Shown piece by piece: positions 34,767 to 43,405 of a DNA stretch of 64,000 nucleotides. The position numbers and the translations under genes are program-made. Every line of letters begins with the position of its first letter. The first letter of the stretch is position 1. The DNA comes from UBA2357 sp002344625 (GTDB taxonomy: Bacteria > Pseudomonadota > Gammaproteobacteria > Burkholderiales > Rhodocyclaceae). The DNA lies in NCBI GenBank assembly GCA_937995335.1, contig CALKIH010000060.1, forward strand, positions 115,910-179,909, given 5' to 3'. Below the pieces are notes generated by a model. The model ran no database searches, was not told the DNA's origin, and saw nothing but the letters and a program-made list of their open reading frames with translations.

Positions 34767-35687
34767 CTAGCCGATCTCGGCCAGGATTTCAACCGCACCC
34801 TGCGCGCGCAAGGCATCGGCGAGCGCCAGGCCGATATGCTCGGCATCCTCGAGCGGCCCTTCGCATTCGGCCTGCACCATGCGGCTGCCGTCCGGCAGCG
34901 CGACGAAACCACGCAACCGGATACGGCCCGCCTGGCATTCCCCGAAGGCGCCCAGCGGGACCTCGCAACTCCCGGCCAACGCGCGCGACAACGCGCGCTC
35001 GGCAGTCACACAGCCGGCCGACTCGACGTCATGCAAAGGCTGCAACCAATGCACCAGATCGTCACGCCCGGCCAGGCACTCGATACCGAGCGCCCCCTGG
35101 CCCGCGGCGGGCAGCGAGACCTCGGCCGGCAAGACACCGCGTATCCGGTCGCCCAGCCCGAGCCGCTTCAGCCCGGCGGCGGCGAGGATGATCGCGTCGT
35201 ATTGCCCCTCGTCGAGCTTGCGCAGCCGGGTGTCGAGGTTGCCGCGCAGGCTGGTGACGCCAAGATAGGGGAAACGGATATGCAATTGCGACTCGCGCCG
35301 CAGCGACGAGGTCCCGACGACCGCGCCGGGCGGCATGTCCTCGAGGCTGTCGTAGCGATTCGAAACGAAGGCGTCGAAGGGCTCCTCGCGTGCCGAGATC
35401 GACGCCAGCCGAAACTCGGGCGCAAGCGTCATGGGGACGTCCTTCATCGAATGCACCGCGATGTCTGCGCGCCCGTCGAGCAGCGCCGCCTCGAGTTCCT
35501 TGACGAACAAGCCCTTTCCCCCGACCTTCGCGAGCGGGCGATCGAGGATCTGGTCGCCGCGCGTGGTCATGCCGAGCAGTTCGACCCTACAGGCCGGGTA
35601 CAGCGCCTCGAGTCTGGCTTTGACATGCTCGGCCTGCCAGAGCGCCAAGCGACTCTCGCGGGTTGCGATGACGATGCGTTCGGGCAT
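34767..35687 (-). CDS. hemC: porphobilinogen deaminase (hydroxymethylbilane synthase)
   Basis: A 306-residue HemC that joins four porphobilinogens. IATRESRLALWQAEHVK opens the protein, and GKGLFVKELEAALL, AVHSMKDVP and GCVTAERALSRAL follow. The dipyrromethane cofactor is carried by the Cys in GSCEVPLGAF. I start at ATG 35687, five residues before the conserved region. An in-frame ATG at 35729 is possible (320 residues); neither has a strong ribosome binding site. The 260-base divergent region toward ppc contains no element I can name with confidence. Confidence 0.94.
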   Translation of the reverse strand: MPERIVIATRESRLALWQAEHVKARLEALYPACRVELLGMTTRGDQILDRPLAKVGGKGLFVKELEAALLDGRADIAVHSMKDVPMTLAPEFRLASISAREEPFDAFVSNRYDSLEDMPPGAVVGTSSLRRESQLHIRFPYLGVTSLRGNLDTRLRKLDEGQYDAIILAAAGLKRLGLGDRIRGVLPAEVSLPAAGQGALGIECLAGRDDLVHWLQPLHDVESAGCVTAERALSRALAGSCEVPLGAFGECQAGRIRLRGFVALPDGSRMVQAECEGPLEDAEHIGLALADALRAQGAVEILAEIG

Positions 35688-35995
35688 GCTGACGACAGGA
35701 TTCGACTGGATCACGGGCAAGGGACTCATCACGAAAAGAGGTTCTTTTATGCTGTGGCGCAACATCCCGGCAGGTGCCGATGACGCGCTCGATTCTAGCA
35801 TGGGCGCAATATATCGCCGGCAACACGCACGCGCCCGCCCACGGTATCGTGCTCCAACGCCTCGCGCCGGAAAGCGTCGATATACGACGAACGCCGGTGC
35901 AATCGGCACGATTGATGCTAGGTTTTGGCGCCAGGTTGATGACCGGGCCGGGCCCGGTGCCAACGCCCCCAACACACCATTGATACGCGAGAACC

Positions 35996-38755
35996 ATGAG
36001 CAAGAAAATGACGCAGGACAAGGACGAACCGTTGCGCGCGGACATCCGGATGCTCGGGCGGATGCTCGGCGATACCGTTCGCGATCAACAGGGCGAGGCG
36101 AGCTTCGATCTGATCGAGCGCATTCGCCAGACCTCGGTACGTTTCCGGCGCGATGACGACCTTACGGCACGCCGCGAGCTCGAGGGCCTGCTCGACGCGC
36201 TGTCACGCGAGCAGACGATCCAGGTCGTCCGGGCTTTCAGCTACTTCTCGCATCTGGCCAACATCGCCGAAGACCAGCACCACATTCGCCGCAATCGTGC
36301 CCACCAGATCGCAGGCACGCCACCGCGCGCGGGCAGTCTCGCACGCGCTTTCAGCGATGCCCGCGACGCCGGGGTCAGCCCCGCCGGCCTTGCCGAATTC
36401 TTCGACAAGGCACTGATCTCGCCGGTGCTCACCGCCCACCCGACCGAGGTTCAGCGCAAGAGCATCCTGAACTGCCAGGCCGACATCGCACACCTGCTGG
36501 ACGAGCGCGACCGCCTCGAACTCACCCCCGACGAGTTGGCCGACAGCGACGAGGCCCTGCGCCGCGCGGTGCTGACCCTGTGGCAGACGCGCATGTTGCG
36601 GCCGGCCAAGCTGTCGGTCGGAGACGAGGTCGCAAACGGCCTGTCGTACTTCGAAACCACCTTCCTGCGCCAGTTGCCGAAACTGTTCGCCCACGTCGAA
36701 GACCAGCTCGCGGGTCTCGACCCGACACTCGGCGCACTCGAGTTACCGGCGTTCATCCAGGTCGGGAGCTGGATCGGGGGCGATCGCGACGGCAATCCGT
36801 TCGTCACCGCCGAGGTGCTCGAGCGCACCCTTTCGATGCAGGCGGCGGTGGCACTCGGCTTCTATCTGGACGAGTTGCATGCCCTCGGTGCGCGGCTGTC
36901 GCTCTCGATCGGTCTGATCAGCGCGTCCGACGCGCTGCTGCGCCTGGCCGGCCATTCGCCCGACCAGTCCCCCCACCGCGACGACGAACCCTATCGGCGG
37001 GCCCTCACCGGCATCTACGCCCGGCTCGCGGGAACCTATCAGTGGCTGCTGGGCACCGAGCCGCCGCGCCATTCGGTGGCCAGCGCCGCGCCCTATCGCA
37101 CACCGGCCGAACTGGCCGAGGATCTCGACATCATTCACCGCTCGCTGGTCGCGAACGGCTCGGCCGCGCTGGCGCGCGGGCGCCTGCGCCTGCTGCGGCG
37201 CGCGGTGCGGATCTTCGGCTTTCATCTTGCACCGGTCGATCTGCGCCAGAACTCGGATGTCCATGAACGCGTGGTGGCCGAACTGCTGGCGGTGGCACGG
37301 CCGCAGCTCGACTACCGCGCCCTCGGCGAAAGCGGGCGGGTGGAACTGTTGGTCGAGGAACTCGGATCGGCGCGGCCGCTCACCTCGCCCCATGTGCGGT
37401 ACTCGGAAGAGACCGAGGGCGAGCTGCGCATCTTCCGCGCTGCCCGGGCCGCGCATCAGCGCTTAGGTCCGGCCGTACTGCAGAACATCATCATCTCGAA
37501 GACCGATTCGGCCTCGGACATGCTGGAACTCGCGCTGCTGATGAAGGAAGCGGGCCTGCTGCGGCCGCGCGAAGAAGCGCTCGACGCGAACATCATCCCC
37601 TTGTTCGAAACCATCGAGGATCTCGAGAACGCCCCCGAGGTCATGCAGCAGCTGTTCTCGATCCCGCTGTACATGCGCCTGCTCGAGTCGCGGCAGCAGG
37701 TCCAGGAGGTGATGCTGGGTTACTCGGACAGCAACAAGGACGGCGGCTTCCTGACCTCGGGCTGGTCGCTCTATAAGGCCGAGATCGGCCTGGTCGAGGT
37801 GTTTGCCCGCCATCGCGTGCATATCCGCCTGTTCCACGGCCGCGGGGGCTCGGTCGGGCGTGGCGGCGGACCCAGCTATCAGGCGATCCTGGCCCAACCC
37901 GGCGGTGCCGTGCAAGGGCGGATCCGGCTCACCGAACAAGGCGAGGTGATCGCCGCGAAGTATGCCAACCCCGAAGTCGGACGACGCAACCTCGAAGTGC
38001 TGGTGGCCGCGACGCTGGAGGCGAGCCTGCTGGCCGGCCAGGCTACCGCGCCCGACCCCGCCTTTCTGGACGCGATGCAGACGCTGTCGGACTCGGCCTA
38101 CGGCGCCTACCGTGGCCTGGTGTATGAAACCGATGGATTCGAACAGTACTTCTGGGAATCCACGGTGATCTCGGAAATCGCCGAACTCAACATCGGCTCG
38201 CGCCCAGCATCGCGCAAGAAGGGCACGCGCATCGAGGACCTGCGCGCGATTCCGTGGGTTTTCAGCTGGTCGCAGTGCCGGCTGATGCTGCCCGGCTGGT
38301 ACGGTTTCGGCACCGCCGTAAACACTTGGCTGGCGGCCAACCCCGACGACGGACTCACCCGCCTGCAGCGCATGCACAAGGAGTGGTCGTTCTTCGCGAC
38401 ACTGCTATCCAACATGGACATGGTGCTGGCCAAGTCAGACCTCGCCATCGCCTCGCGCTATGCGAACCTGGTCAAGGACGACGCCCTGCGCGACACGATA
38501 TTCAACCGCATCCGGGCGGAGTGGCACGACACCCACAAGGTGTTGCTGGCCATCACCGGCCAGGCCGAGCTGCTCGACGGCAACCCCGCGCTCAAGCGCT
38601 CGATCCGCAACCGCTTTCCCTACCTCGACCCGCTCAACCATGTCCAGGTCGAACTGCTGCATCGCCACCGCGACAAGCACGACGATGCCCGGATTCGCCT
38701 GGGCATCCATATCTCGATCAACGGAATTGCGGCCGGTCTGCGCAACAGCGGCTGA
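35996..38755 (+). CDS. ppc: phosphoenolpyruvate carboxylase
   Basis: A 919-residue enzyme forming oxaloacetate from PEP and bicarbonate to refill the TCA cycle. Catalytic blocks are intact: LTAHPTEVQRKS with the catalytic His, GGDRDGNPFV, GYSDSNKDGG, and FHGRGGSVGRGGGP. The C-terminal N-G-I-A-A-G-L-R-N-S-G is close to the family ending. Its end is 4 bases from the converging response-regulator gene. Confidence 0.96.
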   Translation: MSKKMTQDKDEPLRADIRMLGRMLGDTVRDQQGEASFDLIERIRQTSVRFRRDDDLTARRELEGLLDALSREQTIQVVRAFSYFSHLANIAEDQHHIRRNRAHQIAGTPPRAGSLARAFSDARDAGVSPAGLAEFFDKALISPVLTAHPTEVQRKSILNCQADIAHLLDERDRLELTPDELADSDEALRRAVLTLWQTRMLRPAKLSVGDEVANGLSYFETTFLRQLPKLFAHVEDQLAGLDPTLGALELPAFIQVGSWIGGDRDGNPFVTAEVLERTLSMQAAVALGFYLDELHALGARLSLSIGLISASDALLRLAGHSPDQSPHRDDEPYRRALTGIYARLAGTYQWLLGTEPPRHSVASAAPYRTPAELAEDLDIIHRSLVANGSAALARGRLRLLRRAVRIFGFHLAPVDLRQNSDVHERVVAELLAVARPQLDYRALGESGRVELLVEELGSARPLTSPHVRYSEETEGELRIFRAARAAHQRLGPAVLQNIIISKTDSASDMLELALLMKEAGLLRPREEALDANIIPLFETIEDLENAPEVMQQLFSIPLYMRLLESRQQVQEVMLGYSDSNKDGGFLTSGWSLYKAEIGLVEVFARHRVHIRLFHGRGGSVGRGGGPSYQAILAQPGGAVQGRIRLTEQGEVIAAKYANPEVGRRNLEVLVAATLEASLLAGQATAPDPAFLDAMQTLSDSAYGAYRGLVYETDGFEQYFWESTVISEIAELNIGSRPASRKKGTRIEDLRAIPWVFSWSQCRLMLPGWYGFGTAVNTWLAANPDDGLTRLQRMHKEWSFFATLLSNMDMVLAKSDLAIASRYANLVKDDALRDTIFNRIRAEWHDTHKVLLAITGQAELLDGNPALKRSIRNRFPYLDPLNHVQVELLHRHRDKHDDARIRLGIHISINGIAAGLRNSG

Positions 38756-38759
38756 AACG

Positions 38760-39521
38760 CTAAAGGCGAAGCGCCTGCCGCACCGCCGGCCATTGGCGGC
38801 GGCTCACCGGCAGGCGCTCGTTCGTACCCTTGACGACGATGCTCCAGTGGCCCTCGCCGTCCTCGTCGGGGCTGCGCTCCACGCCGGCAACCGTCGCGCG
38901 CGCGACGAGACAGTTCCGGTGAATGCGCACGAAGCGATCGGGAAACTCCTGTTCGATCTGAACCAGCGACTCGTCGAGCAGGAACTCGCGCGCGCAGGTG
39001 ATCGCGCTGACGTACTTCTGCTCGGCCCTGAGAAACAACACGTCGGCGACCGGCACCAGCAGGATGCGCCCCCGCTCGGTCACACTGAAATGCCGGCGCG
39101 CGCCCGGCGCCAACGCCGACAACCCTTGATCATCGACCGGCATGCGCTTGCGGGCACGCCCGAGCGCTTCGGCCAGGCGTTCGGCACGTACCGGTTTCAA
39201 GAGATAGTCGGCCGCGGCAAGCTCGAACGCGGAGACCGCATATTCATCGTAGGCCGTCGTGAAGATCAATGCCGGCGGACGTTCGAGGCGCGCCAGATGG
39301 CGAGCAAGCTCGACCCCATCCATGACCGGCATGCGGATATCGGCCAGCACCACGTCGGCCCCGGCCGCGTCGAGCATGCGCAGCGCCTCGACTCCGTTCG
39401 ATGCCATGCCGACCAATTCGGTGGGCTGCGTCGCGACGATGTCGCCCAGCAGATCTCGCAGGCGCATCCGGGCCGGGGCCTCGTCATCGACGATCAGCAC
39501 ACGCAGCGGGGCTTCGGTCAT
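38760..39521 (-). CDS. LytTR response regulator, AlgR-like
   Basis: A 253-residue regulator with a receiver domain (about 7-120; phosphoacceptor Asp in VLADIRMPVMDG, followed by TTAYDEYAVSAF and LLKPV) and a LytTR DNA-binding domain (about 150-250; RIHRNCLVARATV). The combination is that of AlgR, which controls alginate and motility genes in Pseudomonas. The start overlaps the stop of the kinase gene by 4 bases. Its targets here cannot be told from the sequence. Confidence 0.9.
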   Translation of the reverse strand: MTEAPLRVLIVDDEAPARMRLRDLLGDIVATQPTELVGMASNGVEALRMLDAAGADVVLADIRMPVMDGVELARHLARLERPPALIFTTAYDEYAVSAFELAAADYLLKPVRAERLAEALGRARKRMPVDDQGLSALAPGARRHFSVTERGRILLVPVADVLFLRAEQKYVSAITCAREFLLDESLVQIEQEFPDRFVRIHRNCLVARATVAGVERSPDEDGEGHWSIVVKGTNERLPVSRRQWPAVRQALRL

Positions 39522-40531
39522 CTTTGCGTGCTCCTGTACGGCAGGCGGATGGTGACGCGGTAGCGGCCTGCGCGCACATCCTTTTCCAGTCTTGCGTCGA
39601 GATCGAAGAAAAGCATCAGGCGCTCGCGGATATTGGCCATGGCCATGCGATTGCCGACATGGTGCCGCTGATCGTCGTCGCCCATCGGGTTCTCCACTTC
39701 CAGCCAGATCTCGCCCCCGCGCTTGCGCGCCCGCACCACGAGCTCGGCCGGCCCGCTCGCTGGCTCCACACCGTGATAGACGGCGTTCTCGAGCAGGGGC
39801 TGGAGCATCAGCGGCGGCACCAGCGCATCGCGCGGGCAGCCGTCGAGCAGCCAGGCAACCTGCAGGCGGTCCCCGAGACGCAACTGCTCCACCTCGATGT
39901 AGCGTTCGCACAGGCGGATTTCGTCGGCCAGCGGCACCAGATTGCGATTGTCGCGCATCAGCACGCGAAACAGTTCGGCCAGTTCTTCGAGCGTGCGCTC
40001 CGCTCGACGCGGGTCCGAGCGAATCACGCCAAGCACGCCATTGAGCGCATTGAAAAAGAAATGCGGACGAATCCGAGCAGTGAGCGCCATCAGACGCGCC
40101 TCGGTGAGCGCGGGTGAGAAGCGCTGGCTGCGGCAGTCGAGATAGGCCATGCACACGACGCAGGCCGCGAGGCCCCATGCGATGGCACGCCACGCCGCCT
40201 GCTCGCCACTGCCCAGCACGGTGACGACGACCACGACACCCGTCACGATCACCAGCAGCAGCAGTCGCCACAGCCAACAAGACAGGCGTGCCAGCCATGG
40301 CTGCAGCAGGTAGAGAATCAGGATCGCAACGAACAAGGGCAGTTCGAGCCCCCCGGCCATGCGCAGCAGTGCGTCGCCCAGGCCGGCCATGGTCGAATGC
40401 TGGACGAGCACGGTGGCAAGACCAAGCAGATTCACCAGCACCAGAACGCGCAAGACCACGCCCAGATTGCGAAAGTCCGGAAGCAGCCGTTGCGGTCCAG
40501 TCCGATCAAGCTTTTGCTTTATACTTTCCAT
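39518..40531 (-). CDS. sensor histidine kinase, AlgZ/FimS-like
   Basis: A 337-residue kinase of the LytS/His_kinase type. Four N-terminal membrane helices lie in about 22-150, then the phosphoacceptor block RIRPHFFFNALNGVLGVI and a shortened ATP domain ending with NRMAMANIRERLMLFF. Pairing with the downstream LytTR regulator and location next to argH match AlgZ/AlgR. I start at ATG 40531 (MESIKQKL); a longer frame adds 19 residues. Confidence 0.9.
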   Translation of the reverse strand: MESIKQKLDRTGPQRLLPDFRNLGVVLRVLVLVNLLGLATVLVQHSTMAGLGDALLRMAGGLELPLFVAILILYLLQPWLARLSCWLWRLLLLVIVTGVVVVVTVLGSGEQAAWRAIAWGLAACVVCMAYLDCRSQRFSPALTEARLMALTARIRPHFFFNALNGVLGVIRSDPRRAERTLEELAELFRVLMRDNRNLVPLADEIRLCERYIEVEQLRLGDRLQVAWLLDGCPRDALVPPLMLQPLLENAVYHGVEPASGPAELVVRARKRGGEIWLEVENPMGDDDQRHHVGNRMAMANIRERLMLFFDLDARLEKDVRAGRYRVTIRLPYRSTQR

Positions 40532-40597
40532 TCGACTCGACTTCACCCAAAGCGCGCGCCTTGCGGCGCTGCTGCCATCGGTTCGCATTACGCCATT

Positions 40598-41995
40598 ATG
40601 ACAGACACTTCAACACCGCAATCCGCCAAGACCTGGTCCGGACGCTTTTCGGAGCCGGTTTCCGACTTGGTCAAGCGCTATACCGCCTCGGTCTTCTTCG
40701 ATCGGCGCATGGCGACCCAGGACATCCGGGGTTCGCGCGCGCACGCGCGGATGCTCACCGCCCAGGGCATCATCTCGGCCCAGGATCTGGCCAGCATCGA
40801 ATCGGGCCTGAGCCGGATTCTGGACGAGATCGAACGCGGCGAGTTCGGCTGGAGCCTCGACGACGAAGACGTACACCTCAATATCGAAAAACGCTTGACC
40901 GCGCTGGTGGGAGACGCCGGCAAACGCCTGCACACCGGCCGCAGCCGCAACGATCAGGTCGCGACCGACATCCGCCTCTGGCTGCGCGACGCGATCGACC
41001 AGATTGTCGCCCTGATCGGCGAATTCCAGAAGAACCTCCTCGATGTCGCGGAAGCGCACGCTGCAACCCCGATGCCCGGCTTCACCCATCTGCAGGTCGC
41101 CCAGCCGGTCACCTTCGGCCATCACCTGATGGCCTATTTCGAGATGACCCGGCGCGACGCCGAACGTTTTCAGGATGCGCGCCGGCGCGTGAACCGGCTG
41201 CCGCTGGGCAGCGCCGCGCTGGCCGGCACCAGCTATCCGATCGACCGGGCCTTCGTGGCGCGCGAGCTCGGGTTCGAGGAGATCTGTGCCAACTCGCTCG
41301 ACGCGGTCAGCGATCGCGATTTCGCGATCGAGTTCTGCGCGGCGGCGTCGCTGCTGATGATGCATTTGTCGCGCCTGTCCGAAGAACTGATCCTGTGGAT
41401 GAGCCCGCGTTTCGGCTTCATCGACCTCGCCGACCGATTCTGCACCGGTTCCAGCATCATGCCGCAGAAGAAAAACCCCGATGTTCCCGAACTGGTGCGC
41501 GGCAAGACCGGGCGCGTCAACGGCAGCCTCATCGCGCTGCTGACACTGATGAAGGGCCAGCCGCTCGCCTACAACAAGGACAACCAGGAAGACAAGGAGC
41601 CGCTGTTCGATACCGCCGATACGGTCATCGACACCCTGCGCATCTACGCCGACATGATCACCGGCATCCGGGTCAAGCCCGACGCGATGCGCGCCGCGCT
41701 CAAGCAGGGTTACGCCACCGCGACCGATCTCGCGGACTACCTGGTGAAGAAGGGCCTGCCGTTTCGCGATGCGCATGAAGCCGTCGCGCTGGCGGTGCGC
41801 GCGGCGGAGTCGCGCGGTTGCGATCTGCCGGATTTCAGTCTCGCCGAGCTGCAGGCGTTTTCGAACCTCATCGGCGACGACGTCTTTGCCGTGCTCACGG
41901 TCGAGGGCTCGCTCGAATCGCGCGCCCATGCCGGCGGCACCGCACCCGCCGCGGTGCGCGCCGCGATCGGGCATGCGCGCCGGTCGCTGGCCTAG
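40598..41995 (+). CDS. argH: argininosuccinate lyase
   Basis: A 465-residue enzyme splitting argininosuccinate into arginine and fumarate, the last step of arginine synthesis. TWSGRFSEPVSDLVKRYTAS, LHTGRSRNDQVATD, TPMPGFTHLQVAQPV and the mobile-loop GSSIMPQKKNPDV signature are all present. ATG 40598 begins the conserved N-terminus. It is divergent from the AlgZ-like gene (66 bases), and the next kinase gene starts 15 bases after it. Confidence 0.97.
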   Translation: MTDTSTPQSAKTWSGRFSEPVSDLVKRYTASVFFDRRMATQDIRGSRAHARMLTAQGIISAQDLASIESGLSRILDEIERGEFGWSLDDEDVHLNIEKRLTALVGDAGKRLHTGRSRNDQVATDIRLWLRDAIDQIVALIGEFQKNLLDVAEAHAATPMPGFTHLQVAQPVTFGHHLMAYFEMTRRDAERFQDARRRVNRLPLGSAALAGTSYPIDRAFVARELGFEEICANSLDAVSDRDFAIEFCAAASLLMMHLSRLSEELILWMSPRFGFIDLADRFCTGSSIMPQKKNPDVPELVRGKTGRVNGSLIALLTLMKGQPLAYNKDNQEDKEPLFDTADTVIDTLRIYADMITGIRVKPDAMRAALKQGYATATDLADYLVKKGLPFRDAHEAVALAVRAAESRGCDLPDFSLAELQAFSNLIGDDVFAVLTVEGSLESRAHAGGTAPAAVRAAIGHARRSLA

Positions 41996-42010
41996 CGCGG
42001 GACGATCTGC

Positions 42011-43303
42011 GTGAGCGCCCCCGCGACCAAGATCGGCAAGTACGAGATCCGGCGCCTGATCGGCGAAGGGGCGACGAGTCTCGTATACCTTGCCTACGAC
42101 CCATTTACACGTCGCGAGGTCGCGCTCAAGCAACTCCACCCCGAAATGCTGCGCGACCGCGACCGCGGGCAGCTCTATCGCCATCTGCTCATGAACGAAG
42201 CATCGCTGGCGGGCAAGCTCAACCACCCGCACATCGTGCAGATTTTCGACGCGTCGGTGGATCAGGACGAAGCTTTCGTGGTGATGGAATACGTTCCCGG
42301 CGGCACGCTGGAGCGATTTGCCTCGCCCGATCGGCTGCTGCCGTTCGAGCGCCTGGTCGAGATCATTTTCAAGTGTACGCGCGCCCTCGACTACGCGTTT
42401 CACCACGGCATCACCCATCGCGACATCAAGCCCGCCAACATCCTGCTCGCGTCGCCCGACGGACAGGACATCAAGCTTTCGGATTTCGGCGCCGCCTTCC
42501 AGACCGCAAGCGACACGACCCAGGTTGCCGGTGTCGGCTCGCCCGCCTACATGTCGCCGCAGCAAGTGCGCGAGATGCCGGTCGACCAGCGCACCGACAT
42601 CTATTCACTGGGCGTGGTGATGTATCAGCTACTCACCGGACGCCTGCCGTTCGAGAGCGACAACAATTACAGCTTGATCTACAAGATCGCGCACGAGATC
42701 GCGCCGGCCCCCTCGGAACTGCGCGTCGGCGTGCCGCCGGCACTCGATGCGATCGTGAGGCGCGCCATGGAGCGCGACCTCGACCGCCGCTACCAGGACT
42801 GGTCCGAGTTCTCACAAGATCTGGCACGCGCGTTTCGCAGCCGCATGCTCAATCTCGACACCACCTCGATCGCCGATACCGAAAAATTCCAGACCCTGCG
42901 TGAGCTCGGGTTCTTTCGTGAGTTTTCCGACGTCGAGATCTGGGAAGTCGTGGGTTTCTCGAAATGGCACCGTGAACAGCCGGGCGCGGTGATCATGAAG
43001 GAAGGCGAGGCCGGCGATCACTTCTGCTTCCTGGCTGCGGGCGAAGCCCGGGTGAAGAAGCGCGGCAAGCTCCTCAATCTGCTGACCCCCGGCGATTGCT
43101 TCGGCGAGATGGCGCTTTTCTCCGCCGGCGGCGGTGTGCGTTCGGCGTCGGTCGAGGCCGTGACCGACGTGAGCGTCGTGCGCATCGGAGCGAAGACCCT
43201 GCAACGCGCCTCCGACACCTGTCGGATGCACTTCTACAAGGCGTTCCTCGAAGTGCTATCGACCCGGCTCTCGCTCGCCAACTCACGTATCGCGAACGTC
43301 TGA
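42011..43303 (+). CDS. Ser/Thr protein kinase fused to cyclic-nucleotide-binding domain
   Basis: A 430-residue cytoplasmic signalling protein. The Hanks-type kinase domain is about 10-275: Gly loop IGEGATSLV, ATP-binding Lys40, catalytic H136-R137-D138-I-K-P-A-N, and metal-binding D158-F-G. A cyclic-nucleotide-binding domain is about 295-415, with the phosphate-binding cassette G-E366-M-A-L-F-S and R377. Both the Glu and the Arg that bind cAMP or cGMP are kept, so nucleotide binding is plausible. No membrane or PASTA segment is seen. The start is GTG 42011, 15 bases after argH, so it may share the argH transcript. A strong terminator follows. Substrates are unknown. Confidence 0.88.
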   Translation: MSAPATKIGKYEIRRLIGEGATSLVYLAYDPFTRREVALKQLHPEMLRDRDRGQLYRHLLMNEASLAGKLNHPHIVQIFDASVDQDEAFVVMEYVPGGTLERFASPDRLLPFERLVEIIFKCTRALDYAFHHGITHRDIKPANILLASPDGQDIKLSDFGAAFQTASDTTQVAGVGSPAYMSPQQVREMPVDQRTDIYSLGVVMYQLLTGRLPFESDNNYSLIYKIAHEIAPAPSELRVGVPPALDAIVRRAMERDLDRRYQDWSEFSQDLARAFRSRMLNLDTTSIADTEKFQTLRELGFFREFSDVEIWEVVGFSKWHREQPGAVIMKEGEAGDHFCFLAAGEARVKKRGKLLNLLTPGDCFGEMALFSAGGGVRSASVEAVTDVSVVRIGAKTLQRASDTCRMHFYKAFLEVLSTRLSLANSRIANV

Positions 43304-43326
43304 ACCGCAGCTACGGAAAATACAGA

Positions 43327-43354
43327 AAGGCCGCCTGAATCGGCGGCCTTTTTT
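43327..43354 (+). terminator. Rho-independent terminator after the kinase gene
   Basis: Arms aaggccgcc (43327-43335) and ggcggcctt (43342-43350) with a 6-base loop, then a T-run to 43354. Confidence 0.92.
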
Positions 43355-43405
43355 GGCAAGACAGCGCCCGGGCACGGAGACTCCCGCACCCGGGACGACA
43401 CCAGC

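Noticed and set aside
40610..42565. A 651-codon minus-strand frame across argH and the kinase gene
   Set aside because: It overlaps two well-supported genes on the plus strand and its translation has no domain.
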